Assembly: GCA_045601805.1 (NCBI GenBank)
Contig: JAZSAJ010000046.1
Span: 47,276 to 111,275, forward strand
DNA: 64,000 nt
From: SIG607 sp045601805
Lineage (GTDB): Bacteria; Bacillota; Clostridia; Oscillospirales; Acutalibacteraceae
Reading direction: 5' to 3'
Shown here: piece after piece, positions 1 to 7,755 of the stretch
How positions within the stretch are numbered: the first letter of the stretch is position 1
Layout of the letters: each line of letters begins with the position of its first letter
Translations under genes and position numbers: made by a program
The notes under the pieces: model-generated
Database searches by the model: none
What the model was told of the DNA's origin: nothing
What the model saw: only the letters and a program-made list of their open reading frames with translations

Positions 1-1
1 G

Positions 2-3000
2 CTTGGCTGTGTTTACGATGAAAGCCGTTTAACCGAGCAGATTATAACAATATACGAAAAGGCGCAAAATTTGCCGTTTTGCAAAGAATGGCTTAATAAT
101 GCAAAAACACTTTGCGGTGAAAATTCGTTTCCTGTTTGGGAGGAAAAAGCATATTTATATGCAAACGGTGTAATTGGTAATATTTGCCTTGCCTTAACTA
201 ACTGTATTTTGACGGCAAAAGAAGACCAAGCGGTTTATAAGGCATACGGATTATCGCTTGAAGACGCACTAAACAGTTTTAATAATGCCGAAAGCATTTT
301 GGCAGAAAAAGATTGGGACAAGTTTTACGGCTTTTTAAACGGTTTTTCTTTTCAACCGTTTTCTGCCTTGCGCGGTGCAAAAGATAACCCCATAGCCGAA
401 TTTTGTAAACAAATAAAAGATGCGGTGTTAAAAGAACTTGAAAGTTTAGGCAAGGTGTTTTTTGGTAGCAGGGAAGTCGTACTTGCTTCTCACAAAACTG
501 TGGGAAAACACACGGCAGTTTTGCTTGATATAACATTAGACTATGCAAACGAACTTGACCAACTTATGCAAAATAAGGGGATTTTAAGTTTTGCCGATAT
601 AGAACAAAAGGCACTTTCGCTTGTTTGCGAATATAAAGACGGAAAATATGTTCCTACTGAATTAGCAAATGATTTAATTGATAATTACGATGAAGTTTTG
701 GTAGATGAATTTCAAGATGTAAACGATTTGCAAAACATTCTCTTTGAATGTTTATCAAACGGCAGTAAGCATCTTTTTGCAGTTGGCGATGTTAAACAAA
801 GTATTTACGGTTTCCGCGGTGCTAACCCAAATAATTTTTTAATACGCCGAAAAAATGCGGTTGATTATAAATTGGCAAACCAAAACGAATCTAAAAAAAT
901 AATACTTGGCAAAAATTTCAGAAGCGATACCGACATATGCGATTTTGTTAACTTCTTCTTTTCTGGTTTTATGAGTGAAGAAAACTGCGGTATGCAGTAC
1001 GAAAAAGATGATTTTCTTATTGCCGATGTTAATACAAATAGTATGGCACCGAATGTGCGTATAGATTTAATTGAAGCCGAACCTGTTCTTGGCGAAAAGG
1101 AAACCGAAGCCAAACATATTGCTGATTATATTGAATATGTAATGACAGAAAAAAACGGTGTTTACGATAAAAAAACAAAGCAATTCAGACAGGCAAAATA
1201 CAGCGATTTTGCAATAATTTTGCGTAAAATGAAGGGTGACAGCACATATATTGCCGCTGAACTTAAATCACGCGGTATTCCCGTTAGTTATTCAAAGGGC
1301 GATTTTTTAGAAAGCAAAGAAATTGCCGTTGCGGTTTCGCTTTTGTCGGTTATAAATAATCCGCAAAACGATATTGATTTGCTATGTGTAATGAGCAGTG
1401 AACTTTTTGGTTTCACGCCCGAAGAAATGGCAAATATACGCCTTACCGATAAACGGGCAAGTCTTTATTCTGCTGTGCTAAAACAAAGTGCAAAAGGGAA
1501 TAAAAAGGTTAATGACTTTTTGCAAAAAATTGCCGATATGCGCCGCCTTGCTGTGCTTTTAACTCCGTCAAAACTGTTGGCGGCGGTTTACGAAAAAACC
1601 GATTTCCTTAATGTTTTTTCACTGCTTAATGACGGCCCTGTAAGACGCGCTAACCTTTTGCAGCTTTTAAAAGAGGCAGAGTCGTTTGAAAGCGGCCGCG
1701 ATGTATCATTAGGCGCATTTTTGGGCTATTTAAAGGGAAACGAAGCCAAAAAAATAAAACCTGCCTTAATGAGTTCTGTTTCCGATAGTGTTAAAATTAT
1801 GAGTACCCACTATTCAAAGGGATTGCAGTTCCCAATTTGCATTTTGGCAAACCTTTCTGCGAAATTTAACACACAGGATATTCGTTCTTCCTTAATTTTT
1901 GATAGCGAAGACGGAATTTCCTTTAAGTATTTTGATGCCGAAGAAGGCCAAAACAGTTCGCTAATGCGCGAAATTTTGGCTTTAAAAGCGCGTAAAAATA
2001 TGCTTTCCGAAGAACTGCGCCTGTTTTATGTTGCCGCAACCAGGGCAGAATGTTCCTTGGTTATGATGATTTCAGCGAAGAATATGTCAAAAACCTTGGC
2101 AAATGTTGCCCAAAAGGCAAAACTTTCGGGCAGTGTTTTTGGAAAAAAAGTGTTTGAAAGTGCGCAAAACACCGGCGATTTAATTTTGTCAGCCCTTTTT
2201 GCCCATAAAGACGGTACGCTGTTACGCGAAATCAGCGGCGAAGAATTCGGCATTTTAGAAAACCAAAGCAGAATTTCGGTTAATGTGTGTAGCATAAGCG
2301 ATGCTCCTCCCGAACAGCAAACCGAAGAAGTTTTGCATGACGATAGTTTGGTAAAAGAACTAAATGACCGTTTTGGTTATGATTATCCTTATAAAGATAT
2401 TCTTTCGCTTGAATCAAAAGCGTCGGTGTCTTTGGTTTCAAAAGGCGAACATAACGAAGAATATGATTTTTCGGCGGTACCTGCATTTATGCAAAAAGAC
2501 GGTCTTACAAGCGCGCAAAAGGGAACAGCAACACACAAGGTTATGCAATTCTTAAATTTTGAAAATGCTAAAAATAACCTTAGTGAAGAACTTTTGCGAC
2601 TTTTGGAATGGGAGTTTATAAGCGAAGAAGAATATAACGCAATAAACAAAGACGCTATTTTGAAATTTATAAAAAGCGACTTGTTTGAACGCATTAACCA
2701 AAGCAGTGAAACCAAGCGCGAGTTTAGGTTTATTACCAAAGTTCCGGCAGGGTATATTTATGACAATATTAACCCGAATTTAAAAGACGAACAAATTGTT
2801 TTGCAAGGCGCAATTGACTGCCTGTTTTTTGAAAATGACGGAGTGGTTGTTATTGACTTTAAAACCGATAGGGTGGATAATGAAAGCGTACTAATTGAGC
2901 GTTATAAAAAACAAATTGATATTTATGCTTATGTTTGCGAAAAGATTTTCGGTAAACATATAAAACAAAAAATAATTTATTCGCTTTATTTAGGCAAAGA

Positions 3001-3013
3001 AATAATTGTTTAA
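2..3013 (+). CDS. addA: ATP-dependent helicase/nuclease subunit A, 5'-truncated by the window edge
   Basis: AddA is the helicase-nuclease subunit of AddAB, the Firmicutes counterpart of RecBCD, which resects double-strand breaks for RecA. The frame is open from base 2, and an apparent start at base 71 is only an internal TTG, so roughly the first 200 residues with the Walker A motif lie upstream. Visible UvrD-type motifs are DEFQD (about nt 703-717), VGDVKQSIYGFRG (782-820), the STHYSKG motif V (about 1800) and the FYVAATRAE motif VI (about 2025). The C-terminal RecB-like nuclease shows GTATHKV, GAID and VIDFKTD (about 2525-2880), the expected His/Asp/Asp-Lys set. addB probably lies upstream, outside the window. 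Confidence 0.95.
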   Translation, partial: LGCVYDESRLTEQIITIYEKAQNLPFCKEWLNNAKTLCGENSFPVWEEKAYLYANGVIGNICLALTNCILTAKEDQAVYKAYGLSLEDALNSFNNAESILAEKDWDKFYGFLNGFSFQPFSALRGAKDNPIAEFCKQIKDAVLKELESLGKVFFGSREVVLASHKTVGKHTAVLLDITLDYANELDQLMQNKGILSFADIEQKALSLVCEYKDGKYVPTELANDLIDNYDEVLVDEFQDVNDLQNILFECLSNGSKHLFAVGDVKQSIYGFRGANPNNFLIRRKNAVDYKLANQNESKKIILGKNFRSDTDICDFVNFFFSGFMSEENCGMQYEKDDFLIADVNTNSMAPNVRIDLIEAEPVLGEKETEAKHIADYIEYVMTEKNGVYDKKTKQFRQAKYSDFAIILRKMKGDSTYIAAELKSRGIPVSYSKGDFLESKEIAVAVSLLSVINNPQNDIDLLCVMSSELFGFTPEEMANIRLTDKRASLYSAVLKQSAKGNKKVNDFLQKIADMRRLAVLLTPSKLLAAVYEKTDFLNVFSLLNDGPVRRANLLQLLKEAESFESGRDVSLGAFLGYLKGNEAKKIKPALMSSVSDSVKIMSTHYSKGLQFPICILANLSAKFNTQDIRSSLIFDSEDGISFKYFDAEEGQNSSLMREILALKARKNMLSEELRLFYVAATRAECSLVMMISAKNMSKTLANVAQKAKLSGSVFGKKVFESAQNTGDLILSALFAHKDGTLLREISGEEFGILENQSRISVNVCSISDAPPEQQTEEVLHDDSLVKELNDRFGYDYPYKDILSLESKASVSLVSKGEHNEEYDFSAVPAFMQKDGLTSAQKGTATHKVMQFLNFENAKNNLSEELLRLLEWEFISEEEYNAINKDAILKFIKSDLFERINQSSETKREFRFITKVPAGYIYDNINPNLKDEQIVLQGAIDCLFFENDGVVVIDFKTDRVDNESVLIERYKKQIDIYAYVCEKIFGKHIKQKIIYSLYLGKEIIV

Positions 3014-3025
3014 CGGAGGCAAAAT

Positions 3026-3916
3026 ATGCTACTTAGCACAATTACAGCAAATCTTGCTACCAACCCCCAAAAAGCGCGTGAAAACTTTCCAATAATTAAA
3101 AAGGCCGGGTTTGACGGCGTTGATTTCAGTTTTTCTACGATTTATAAAGAAAGCCCCGAAGTCTTTGATTTGCCTGAAAACGAACTTACAAAGTTCTTTT
3201 TAAAAATAAAGGAAGAAGCCAACAAAAACGGCATTTCGGTTGTGCAAACACACGCTATTTACCCAACACAACAGGTTACCGCAACTAAAGAAGAAAACGA
3301 AAAGCGGGTTTCTATTGTTAAAAAGAATATTGAATTAACCGCTCTTATGGGCTGTAAATATGTTGTTATTCACCCCATTTTTGGCAGATATGATAATGCG
3401 CTTACACCCGAAGAAGAAAAGAAAGTTAATATGGAATTTTATACCTCCCTTATTCCCACACTTAAAAAGTTCGGCGTTGTTGCCTGTCTTGAAAATATGT
3501 GGGTAATAAGAAACGGTAAAATTTACGGTGCCGTTTGCGCCGATTTTAATGAGGCAAAAGACTATATTGATGAACTAAACGAAATAGCAGGCGAAGAACT
3601 TTTTGGCTTTTGTTACGATTTTGGCCACGCAACCCTTTGCAGTGCCGATAGTGTTAAATCGGTAAAAATTCTTGGCAACCGCATTAAAACACTTCATTTG
3701 CACGAAGTTGACGGTGTTCACGATAACCACGGTATGCCGTTTACCGGCGTGTGCGACTGGGAAAAGATTTTCACCGCGCTAAAAGAAATCGGGTATAACG
3801 GTAACATTAACTTTGAAGCAACTAACGCTTGGAGCATTTTCCCCTACGAACTCCGCGAACCCGCCCTAAACCTTTTAGGCGCAATAGGTAAACACTTCAT
3901 AGAAAAATATATGTAA
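3026..3916 (+). CDS. Sugar phosphate isomerase/epimerase (AP endonuclease family 2 TIM barrel)
   Basis: This 296-residue protein has the xylose isomerase-like TIM-barrel pattern. Likely metal ligands are the Glu of ACLENMW, the Asp and His of YDFGHA, the His of HLHEVDG, the DNH that follows, and the Glu of INFEAT near the end. Members of this superfamily isomerise or epimerise small sugars and polyols or cut abasic DNA; the HLHEVDG..DNH signature fits the sugar group. A GGAGG site 7 bases upstream fixes the start, 12 bases after addA, so the two may be cotranscribed. A strong terminator follows. The substrate cannot be inferred. Confidence 0.8.
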   Translation: MLLSTITANLATNPQKARENFPIIKKAGFDGVDFSFSTIYKESPEVFDLPENELTKFFLKIKEEANKNGISVVQTHAIYPTQQVTATKEENEKRVSIVKKNIELTALMGCKYVVIHPIFGRYDNALTPEEEKKVNMEFYTSLIPTLKKFGVVACLENMWVIRNGKIYGAVCADFNEAKDYIDELNEIAGEELFGFCYDFGHATLCSADSVKSVKILGNRIKTLHLHEVDGVHDNHGMPFTGVCDWEKIFTALKEIGYNGNINFEATNAWSIFPYELREPALNLLGAIGKHFIEKYM

Positions 3917-3920
3917 ACAA

Positions 3921-3946
3921 AAACCGCAGTAAAAACTGCGGTTTTT
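3921..3946 (+). terminator. Intrinsic terminator after the isomerase gene
   Basis: A 10-bp perfect stem AAACCGCAGT/ACTGCGGTTT with an AAAA loop is followed by a T tract. It ends the addA-isomerase unit just before the promoter of the structured RNA. Confidence 0.9.
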
Positions 3947-3956
3947 AATGTTTTTA

Positions 3957-3985
3957 TTGTATTTTTAATAAAAAGGTGGTAAAAT
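3957..3985 (+). promoter_or_regulatory. SigA-type promoter of the structured RNA
   Basis: TTGTAT (3957-3962), a 17-bp spacer and TAAAAT (3980-3985), with the -10 embedded in GGTGGTAAAAT. The predicted start at about 3991 coincides with the first base of the long closing stem of the RNA downstream. Confidence 0.65.
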
Positions 3986-3990
3986 ACTTA

Positions 3991-4200
3991 TGCCAAACTA
4001 ATTAAATATGTTATAACAAGCATAATAACCAAGGGGAAAGTGCTCCTTTTGGTTTAGACTTGTATATCCCCAACGACAGAATTTGATAAAAACGCAAGTT
4101 CCACAATGTTGGGTACGTCTTGTGCTTGTTATATTGAATTAGTTTGGCGACTATCGGAGTTTGCGTTTTTTGTGCGGTTACTTCGGTAGCTGCACTTTTT
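3991..4200 (+). ncRNA. Structured noncoding RNA, class not identified (6S-like closing stem)
   Basis: This 210-base unit has its own promoter and terminator and no convincing ORF. Visible pairings are a closing stem of 12 bp (3992-4003 with 4137-4148) and 11 bp (4012-4022 with 4123-4133); an 11-bp hairpin (4027-4037 with 4044-4054); and an arm with AGAC/GTCT and CCCAAC/GTTGGG (4056-4074 with 4108-4120). In addition, the loop of that arm (4088-4102) is complementary over 15 positions, two of them G-U, to the 3' tail (4156-4170). That would be a pseudoknot or an alternative fold. End-to-end pairing and size recall 6S RNA, but the 5' bubble is filled by a hairpin and the 3' bubble is almost absent. 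It is not SRP RNA, tmRNA or RNase P by signature. It could also act as a leader for the dockerin gene, which begins 21 bases after the unit. Confidence 0.5.
4172..4200 (+). terminator. Intrinsic terminator of the structured RNA
   Basis: A 10-bp stem GTGCGGTTAC/GTAGCTGCAC (two G-U pairs) with a TTCG tetraloop is followed by at least six T. It separates the RNA from the ribosome binding site of the dockerin gene, so it could also be an attenuator for that gene. Confidence 0.85.
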
Positions 4201-4221
4201 TATTTTCAGGAGGCAAATTAA

Positions 4222-4986
4222 ATGAAAAAAGTATTATCAGTAATTTTAGCAGTGTTGTTAATGTTCTCTGTTATGCCAACGGGGATATTTACTATACCCG
4301 TATCCGCCGCAACCAGCGTTACTACAGGTGAATGCACTTGGACCCTAACGAATGCCGCTTGGCACTATAATACTATTACAACTTACGAACCCGGTGATAT
4401 TAACGAAGACACGGAAGTGAACGTTGTTGACTTGGCGATTCTTAAAAAGGTTGTTGCGGGGCTTGAAAAAAGTTTAGACGTTGACCTAAACGGTGATGCC
4501 AATACCGACGTAGTTGACTTGGCACTTCTTAAAAAGATAGTTGCAGGGCTTGTAAGCAATACTCCGTTAGAAAAAATATCGTCTTTAAGCTGGGGAGTAA
4601 TAGAAAAAATCAGTGATAATAATTATAAGTATACTATTTTAGATTTTAAAAACAACATATTAACAAATGCTGGCGGAAAGAAGAAAGAAGATGTTTCGGG
4701 AAATAAGTACTATGCTAATAAATTTAAATTTAACGATGTTGATTATGTTGTTACTTGGAGTGTAGCATCAACATTTAATACCATGGATTTTAAAAAATGT
4801 GTAGAGTATGAAGATGAAGAAAATCTCACTTTTTATCCGTATATGTACGAAAATGTCGATACAGATTATATTAAATTTAAACGATTAAATGAAACAGATT
4901 TAATTGTTGTTGAGAACATGGCACCTGAATTTGATAATTTTGAAGTGGGCAAAATATTGAAATTAGTTGATATTTATTTATATTAA
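4222..4986 (+). CDS. Secreted protein with a dockerin type I-like domain
   Basis: The 254-residue product begins with a Sec signal peptide (basic MKK, hydrophobic core, likely cut near VSAA, about residue 30). Residues about 56-110 form two dockerin-like calcium repeats: DINEDTEVNVVDLAILKKVV and DLNGDANTDVVDLALLKKIV. Dockerins bind cohesins in cellulosomes or related surface complexes. The remaining 144 residues match no family I recognise. AGGAGG lies 8 bases before ATG. A 23-base stretch encoding the end of the second repeat recurs just after the stop codon, so the C-terminal part looks like an inserted or exchanged module. No cohesin or glycoside hydrolase is nearby, so the partner is unknown. 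Confidence 0.85.
   Translation: MKKVLSVILAVLLMFSVMPTGIFTIPVSAATSVTTGECTWTLTNAAWHYNTITTYEPGDINEDTEVNVVDLAILKKVVAGLEKSLDVDLNGDANTDVVDLALLKKIVAGLVSNTPLEKISSLSWGVIEKISDNNYKYTILDFKNNILTNAGGKKKEDVSGNKYYANKFKFNDVDYVVTWSVASTFNTMDFKKCVEYEDEENLTFYPYMYENVDTDYIKFKRLNETDLIVVENMAPEFDNFEVGKILKLVDIYLY
4530..4552 (+). repeat. Direct repeat copy 1, inside the dockerin coding sequence
   Basis: This 23-base sequence encodes the end of the second dockerin repeat (LKKIVAGL). It is identical to 4998-5020. The copies start 468 bases apart, exactly 156 codons. Confidence 0.9.
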
Positions 4987-4997
4987 CCGTAATTTGC

Positions 4998-5020
4998 TAA
5001 AAAGATAGTTGCAGGGCTTG
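4998..5020 (+). repeat. Direct repeat copy 2, 3' of the dockerin gene
   Basis: Identical to 4530-4552, beginning 12 bases after the stop codon. Read in the dockerin frame it gives LKKIVAGLA followed by a stop, a plausible original 3' end for a protein ending directly after the dockerin domain. Confidence 0.9.
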
Positions 5021-5030
5021 CATAAACAAA

Positions 5031-5061
5031 AGGTAGAGAACGATGAGTTCTCTACCTTTTT
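5031..5061. terminator. Bidirectional intrinsic terminator between convergent genes
   Basis: An 11-bp perfect stem AGGTAGAGAAC/GTTCTCTACCT is followed by T on the plus strand and preceded by A on the other side. It serves the dockerin gene and probably also the convergent methyltransferase gene. Confidence 0.85.
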
Positions 5062-6095
5062 TATTTGAATATAAAGTCAATATCCCAAGCGGGGAGGCAT
5101 TTGGTGTGGCGGATATAGAGTTTGTAATCAGGTCTAATTTCATTTACCGCAAGCGGTATGCTGAAAAGGTCTTCGCTTTTGTGGTAGGCGGCAATATAAA
5201 GGATTGGCTTTTGCCACAATATAGTATTTTTTGCGCCTTTAATGGCGTTTACTTCGTTGCCCTCAATGTCAAATTTAATATAATCAACGCGGTCACCCTT
5301 TATTAGCGCGTCAACCGTTGCGCAGTTTACCTCTTTGCCAACTTCACCAATGCTTGAGCCCCTGCCTTTTTTATCGGAAAAGTAAAGGGTTTCTTCTTTG
5401 CCCCCAACTGCAAAATTAAGCGCGGTGATTTTTTTAAAACTTTCGGTGTTGTTGCAAAGTTTTCTAAATGATCGAATATCCGGTTCAACCGCAATTATAC
5501 TTTCGGCACTGTTGCTGTAATTCAAAAATTCAAGCGCGGTGTCGCCATTATATGCGCCAAGGTCAAGAAAGCGTTTGGCATCCTTTACACCGCTAATGTT
5601 AAGGGTTTCGTTACGCTCGGTTTCAATCTCATAAAGATATTCAGGTTTGCCTGTTATTTTAAATTTTACGGTGTTTTCATACACTTTTTTTGACCATTCA
5701 TCAGAAAGGGAATTGTAAACTGTTTGCAGTTTGTCCTTGTTTTTTCTTGCAAATTCTAAATCAAATAAAGTGTTGCCGTAAACAGGAACATCGGGCACAT
5801 AAAGGGTGGTTTCCTTGCTAATTCTTTTAATATTGTTTAAAACTTCATCGCGCCCCGTACCAAAACAAACAAGCACAACCATATCGCCAAAGTTTTCTTT
5901 TGCGGTTTTATAGTCACATATTTTAAAACCGCGAAAGGTTTTTTCCCTAACAAAGCCGTCACTTGCAAAAACGCCCGAAATTTTTATACCCTTGCTTTCG
6001 CACACATTTAAAATTTTATCGGCTCCGTTGCCCATTCCGTAAAGCACAATGGGACGGTTTTCACTTTTTAAATTTTCCCATAAATCAACAAGCAT
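5061..6095 (-). CDS. FkbM-family SAM-dependent methyltransferase
   Basis: This 344-residue protein has an N-terminal Rossmann-like half (VLYGMGNGADKIL) and a C-terminal FkbM methyltransferase: the SAM-binding stretch FLDLGAYNGDTALEFL, the acidic AVEPD, and DYIKFDIEGNEVNAIKGA, all typical of the family. FkbM enzymes O-methylate sugars, glycans or natural products. The substrate is not evident, but clostridial members often act on surface polysaccharides. It is monocistronic on the minus strand with AGGTGA upstream of ATG, convergent with the dockerin gene. Confidence 0.85.
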   Translation of the reverse strand: MLVDLWENLKSENRPIVLYGMGNGADKILNVCESKGIKISGVFASDGFVREKTFRGFKICDYKTAKENFGDMVVLVCFGTGRDEVLNNIKRISKETTLYVPDVPVYGNTLFDLEFARKNKDKLQTVYNSLSDEWSKKVYENTVKFKITGKPEYLYEIETERNETLNISGVKDAKRFLDLGAYNGDTALEFLNYSNSAESIIAVEPDIRSFRKLCNNTESFKKITALNFAVGGKEETLYFSDKKGRGSSIGEVGKEVNCATVDALIKGDRVDYIKFDIEGNEVNAIKGAKNTILWQKPILYIAAYHKSEDLFSIPLAVNEIRPDYKLYIRHTKCLPAWDIDFIFK

Positions 6096-6150
6096 AAAAT
6101 CACCTAATAAATTATAACAAAAAGATGGTTTTCAGTCAATTAAATATCCG

Positions 6151-6179
6151 TTGCGGTTTTAATTAAATTAGTGTATAAT
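6151..6179 (+). promoter_or_regulatory. Promoter of the comM unit
   Basis: TTGCGG, 17-bp spacer and a perfect TATAAT lie about 30 bases before the TTG start of comM. Confidence 0.65.
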
Positions 6180-6207
6180 ATTGGTAATTAGGTAAAGTGA
6201 GGGGATT

Positions 6208-7755
6208 TTGTTGGTAGCAAGTGTAAAAAGCATTGGACTTTTTGGTATGGACGCATTTTTAATTGATGTTGAAGCTGATATTTCACGCGGACTTCCGTCT
6301 TTTGATATTGTTGGTCTGCCCGATGCCGCTGTTAAAGAGGCAAGAGACAGGGTGCGCTCTGCCATTAAAAACTGCGGTATACAGTTTCCTAACGGCAAAA
6401 TTACCGTAAACCTTGCCCCTGCCGATTTAAAAAAGGTTGGCTCACTTTACGATTTACCTATTTCTTTGGCAATTTTAATGGCAGCAGGGCATATAACCTC
6501 CTCAATTAGTTCAACAATTTTAATAGGTGAACTGTCACTTGACGGTCATATTCGTTCGGTAAACGGCGCGTTGGCAATGGCTTTAACCGCCGTTGAACAG
6601 GGTTACCAAAACTTTTATTTGCCAAAAGCAAATGCCGCTGAAGCCGCGGTGGTTGACGGGCTTAACGTTTATGGTTGCGATTCTTTGCGCCAAATTATTC
6701 TTGCCCTAAAGGGTGCGACAACCATTGAAAAAACCGAAAAGACAATAACACCCCATAATAAATACGAAAACCTGCTTGATTTTAGTGAGGTAAAAGGTCA
6801 AACCATTGCTAAACGCGCTATTGAAGTGGCGGCGGCAGGGGGGCATAATATACTTTTAATTGGCCCTCCGGGTTCGGGTAAAAGTATGCTTGCAAAGCGT
6901 ATTCCCACAATTTTGCCCGATATGACCTTTGCGGAATCGGTTGAAACCACAAAAATTCATTCCATTGCAGGTGAACTTACACCCGGACAACCCCTTATAA
7001 CCCAAAGGCCTTTCCGTTCGCCCCACCACACAATTTCGGCAAACGGGCTAACGGGTGGCGGAACTTTGCCAAAACCGGGCGAAATTTCACTGGCGCACGG
7101 CGGTGTGCTGTTTTTAGACGAACTGCCCGAATTTGGCAGAAGCGTTATGGAAAGTTTACGCCAACCGCTTGAAGACGGAAAGGTTACAATTTCGCGCGTA
7201 GCGGGTACACTTACATACCCAAGCGCAATAACCTTGGTAGGCGCAATGAACCCTTGCCCTTGCGGTTTCTTTGGCCACCCAACAAGAAGTTGCATTTGTT
7301 CACCCAAAGCGGTGCGAAATTATCTAAACCGCGTTTCAGGGCCAATGCTTGACAGAATGGACTTGCATATTGAAGTTCCGCCGGTTGATTACGAATCTTT
7401 GAGTTCAAACCGCCGTGAAGAAACTTCGGCTGAAATCAAAGCGCGTGTAAATAAAGCGCGTGAAATTCAAAATGAGCGGTACAAAGGCACCGATATTACC
7501 TGTAACGCACGGCTTACTCCTGCAATGCTTAAAAAATACTGTGTTATGAGCGAAGATGCGGTGGCTATTCTTAAAACCGCTTATACAAACCTTGGTATGT
7601 CGGCAAGGGCGTATGACCGAATATTAAAGGTTGCGCGTACCGTTGCCGATTTAGACGGAAGCGAGAAAATCGGGGCAAACCATATTGCGCAGGCAATACA
7701 GTTTCGCAGTCTTGACAGAAAATATTGGGGTGCAGATAACGAATATGAACAATAA
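6208..7755 (+). CDS. comM: ComM/YifB family Mg-chelatase-like AAA+ ATPase
   Basis: ComM is a hexameric AAA+ helicase acting in branch migration during integration of transforming DNA; YifB-type homologs are widespread. The 515-residue protein shows the N-terminal ChlI-like region (GLPSFDIVGLPDAAVKEARDRV), Walker A GPPGSGKS (about residue 220), the conserved RPFRSPHHT, a Walker B in GGVLFLDELPEF, and MNPCPCG with further cysteines. The start is TTG with GAGGGG 3-7 bases upstream; a second TTG follows directly. The end overlaps the next gene by 11 bases, so three genes to 10578 form a unit. Confidence 0.93.
   Translation: MLVASVKSIGLFGMDAFLIDVEADISRGLPSFDIVGLPDAAVKEARDRVRSAIKNCGIQFPNGKITVNLAPADLKKVGSLYDLPISLAILMAAGHITSSISSTILIGELSLDGHIRSVNGALAMALTAVEQGYQNFYLPKANAAEAAVVDGLNVYGCDSLRQIILALKGATTIEKTEKTITPHNKYENLLDFSEVKGQTIAKRAIEVAAAGGHNILLIGPPGSGKSMLAKRIPTILPDMTFAESVETTKIHSIAGELTPGQPLITQRPFRSPHHTISANGLTGGGTLPKPGEISLAHGGVLFLDELPEFGRSVMESLRQPLEDGKVTISRVAGTLTYPSAITLVGAMNPCPCGFFGHPTRSCICSPKAVRNYLNRVSGPMLDRMDLHIEVPPVDYESLSSNRREETSAEIKARVNKAREIQNERYKGTDITCNARLTPAMLKKYCVMSEDAVAILKTAYTNLGMSARAYDRILKVARTVADLDGSEKIGANHIAQAIQFRSLDRKYWGADNEYEQ

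Noticed and set aside
71..73. Translation start of addA at base 71
   Set aside because: The codon is TTG without a ribosome site and the frame is open to base 2 with sequence typical of the AddA interior; the gene enters from outside the window.
3991..4200. Calling the RNA a definite 6S RNA, SRP RNA or tmRNA
   Set aside because: The tmRNA tag ORF and tRNA-like ends and the SRP GGAA apical motif are absent, and the 6S-type open central bubble is not clear on the 3' side, so only a generic structured-RNA call is supported.
4222..4986. Cellulosome locus
   Set aside because: Only one dockerin-bearing protein is present; there are no cohesins, scaffoldins or glycoside hydrolases in the window.
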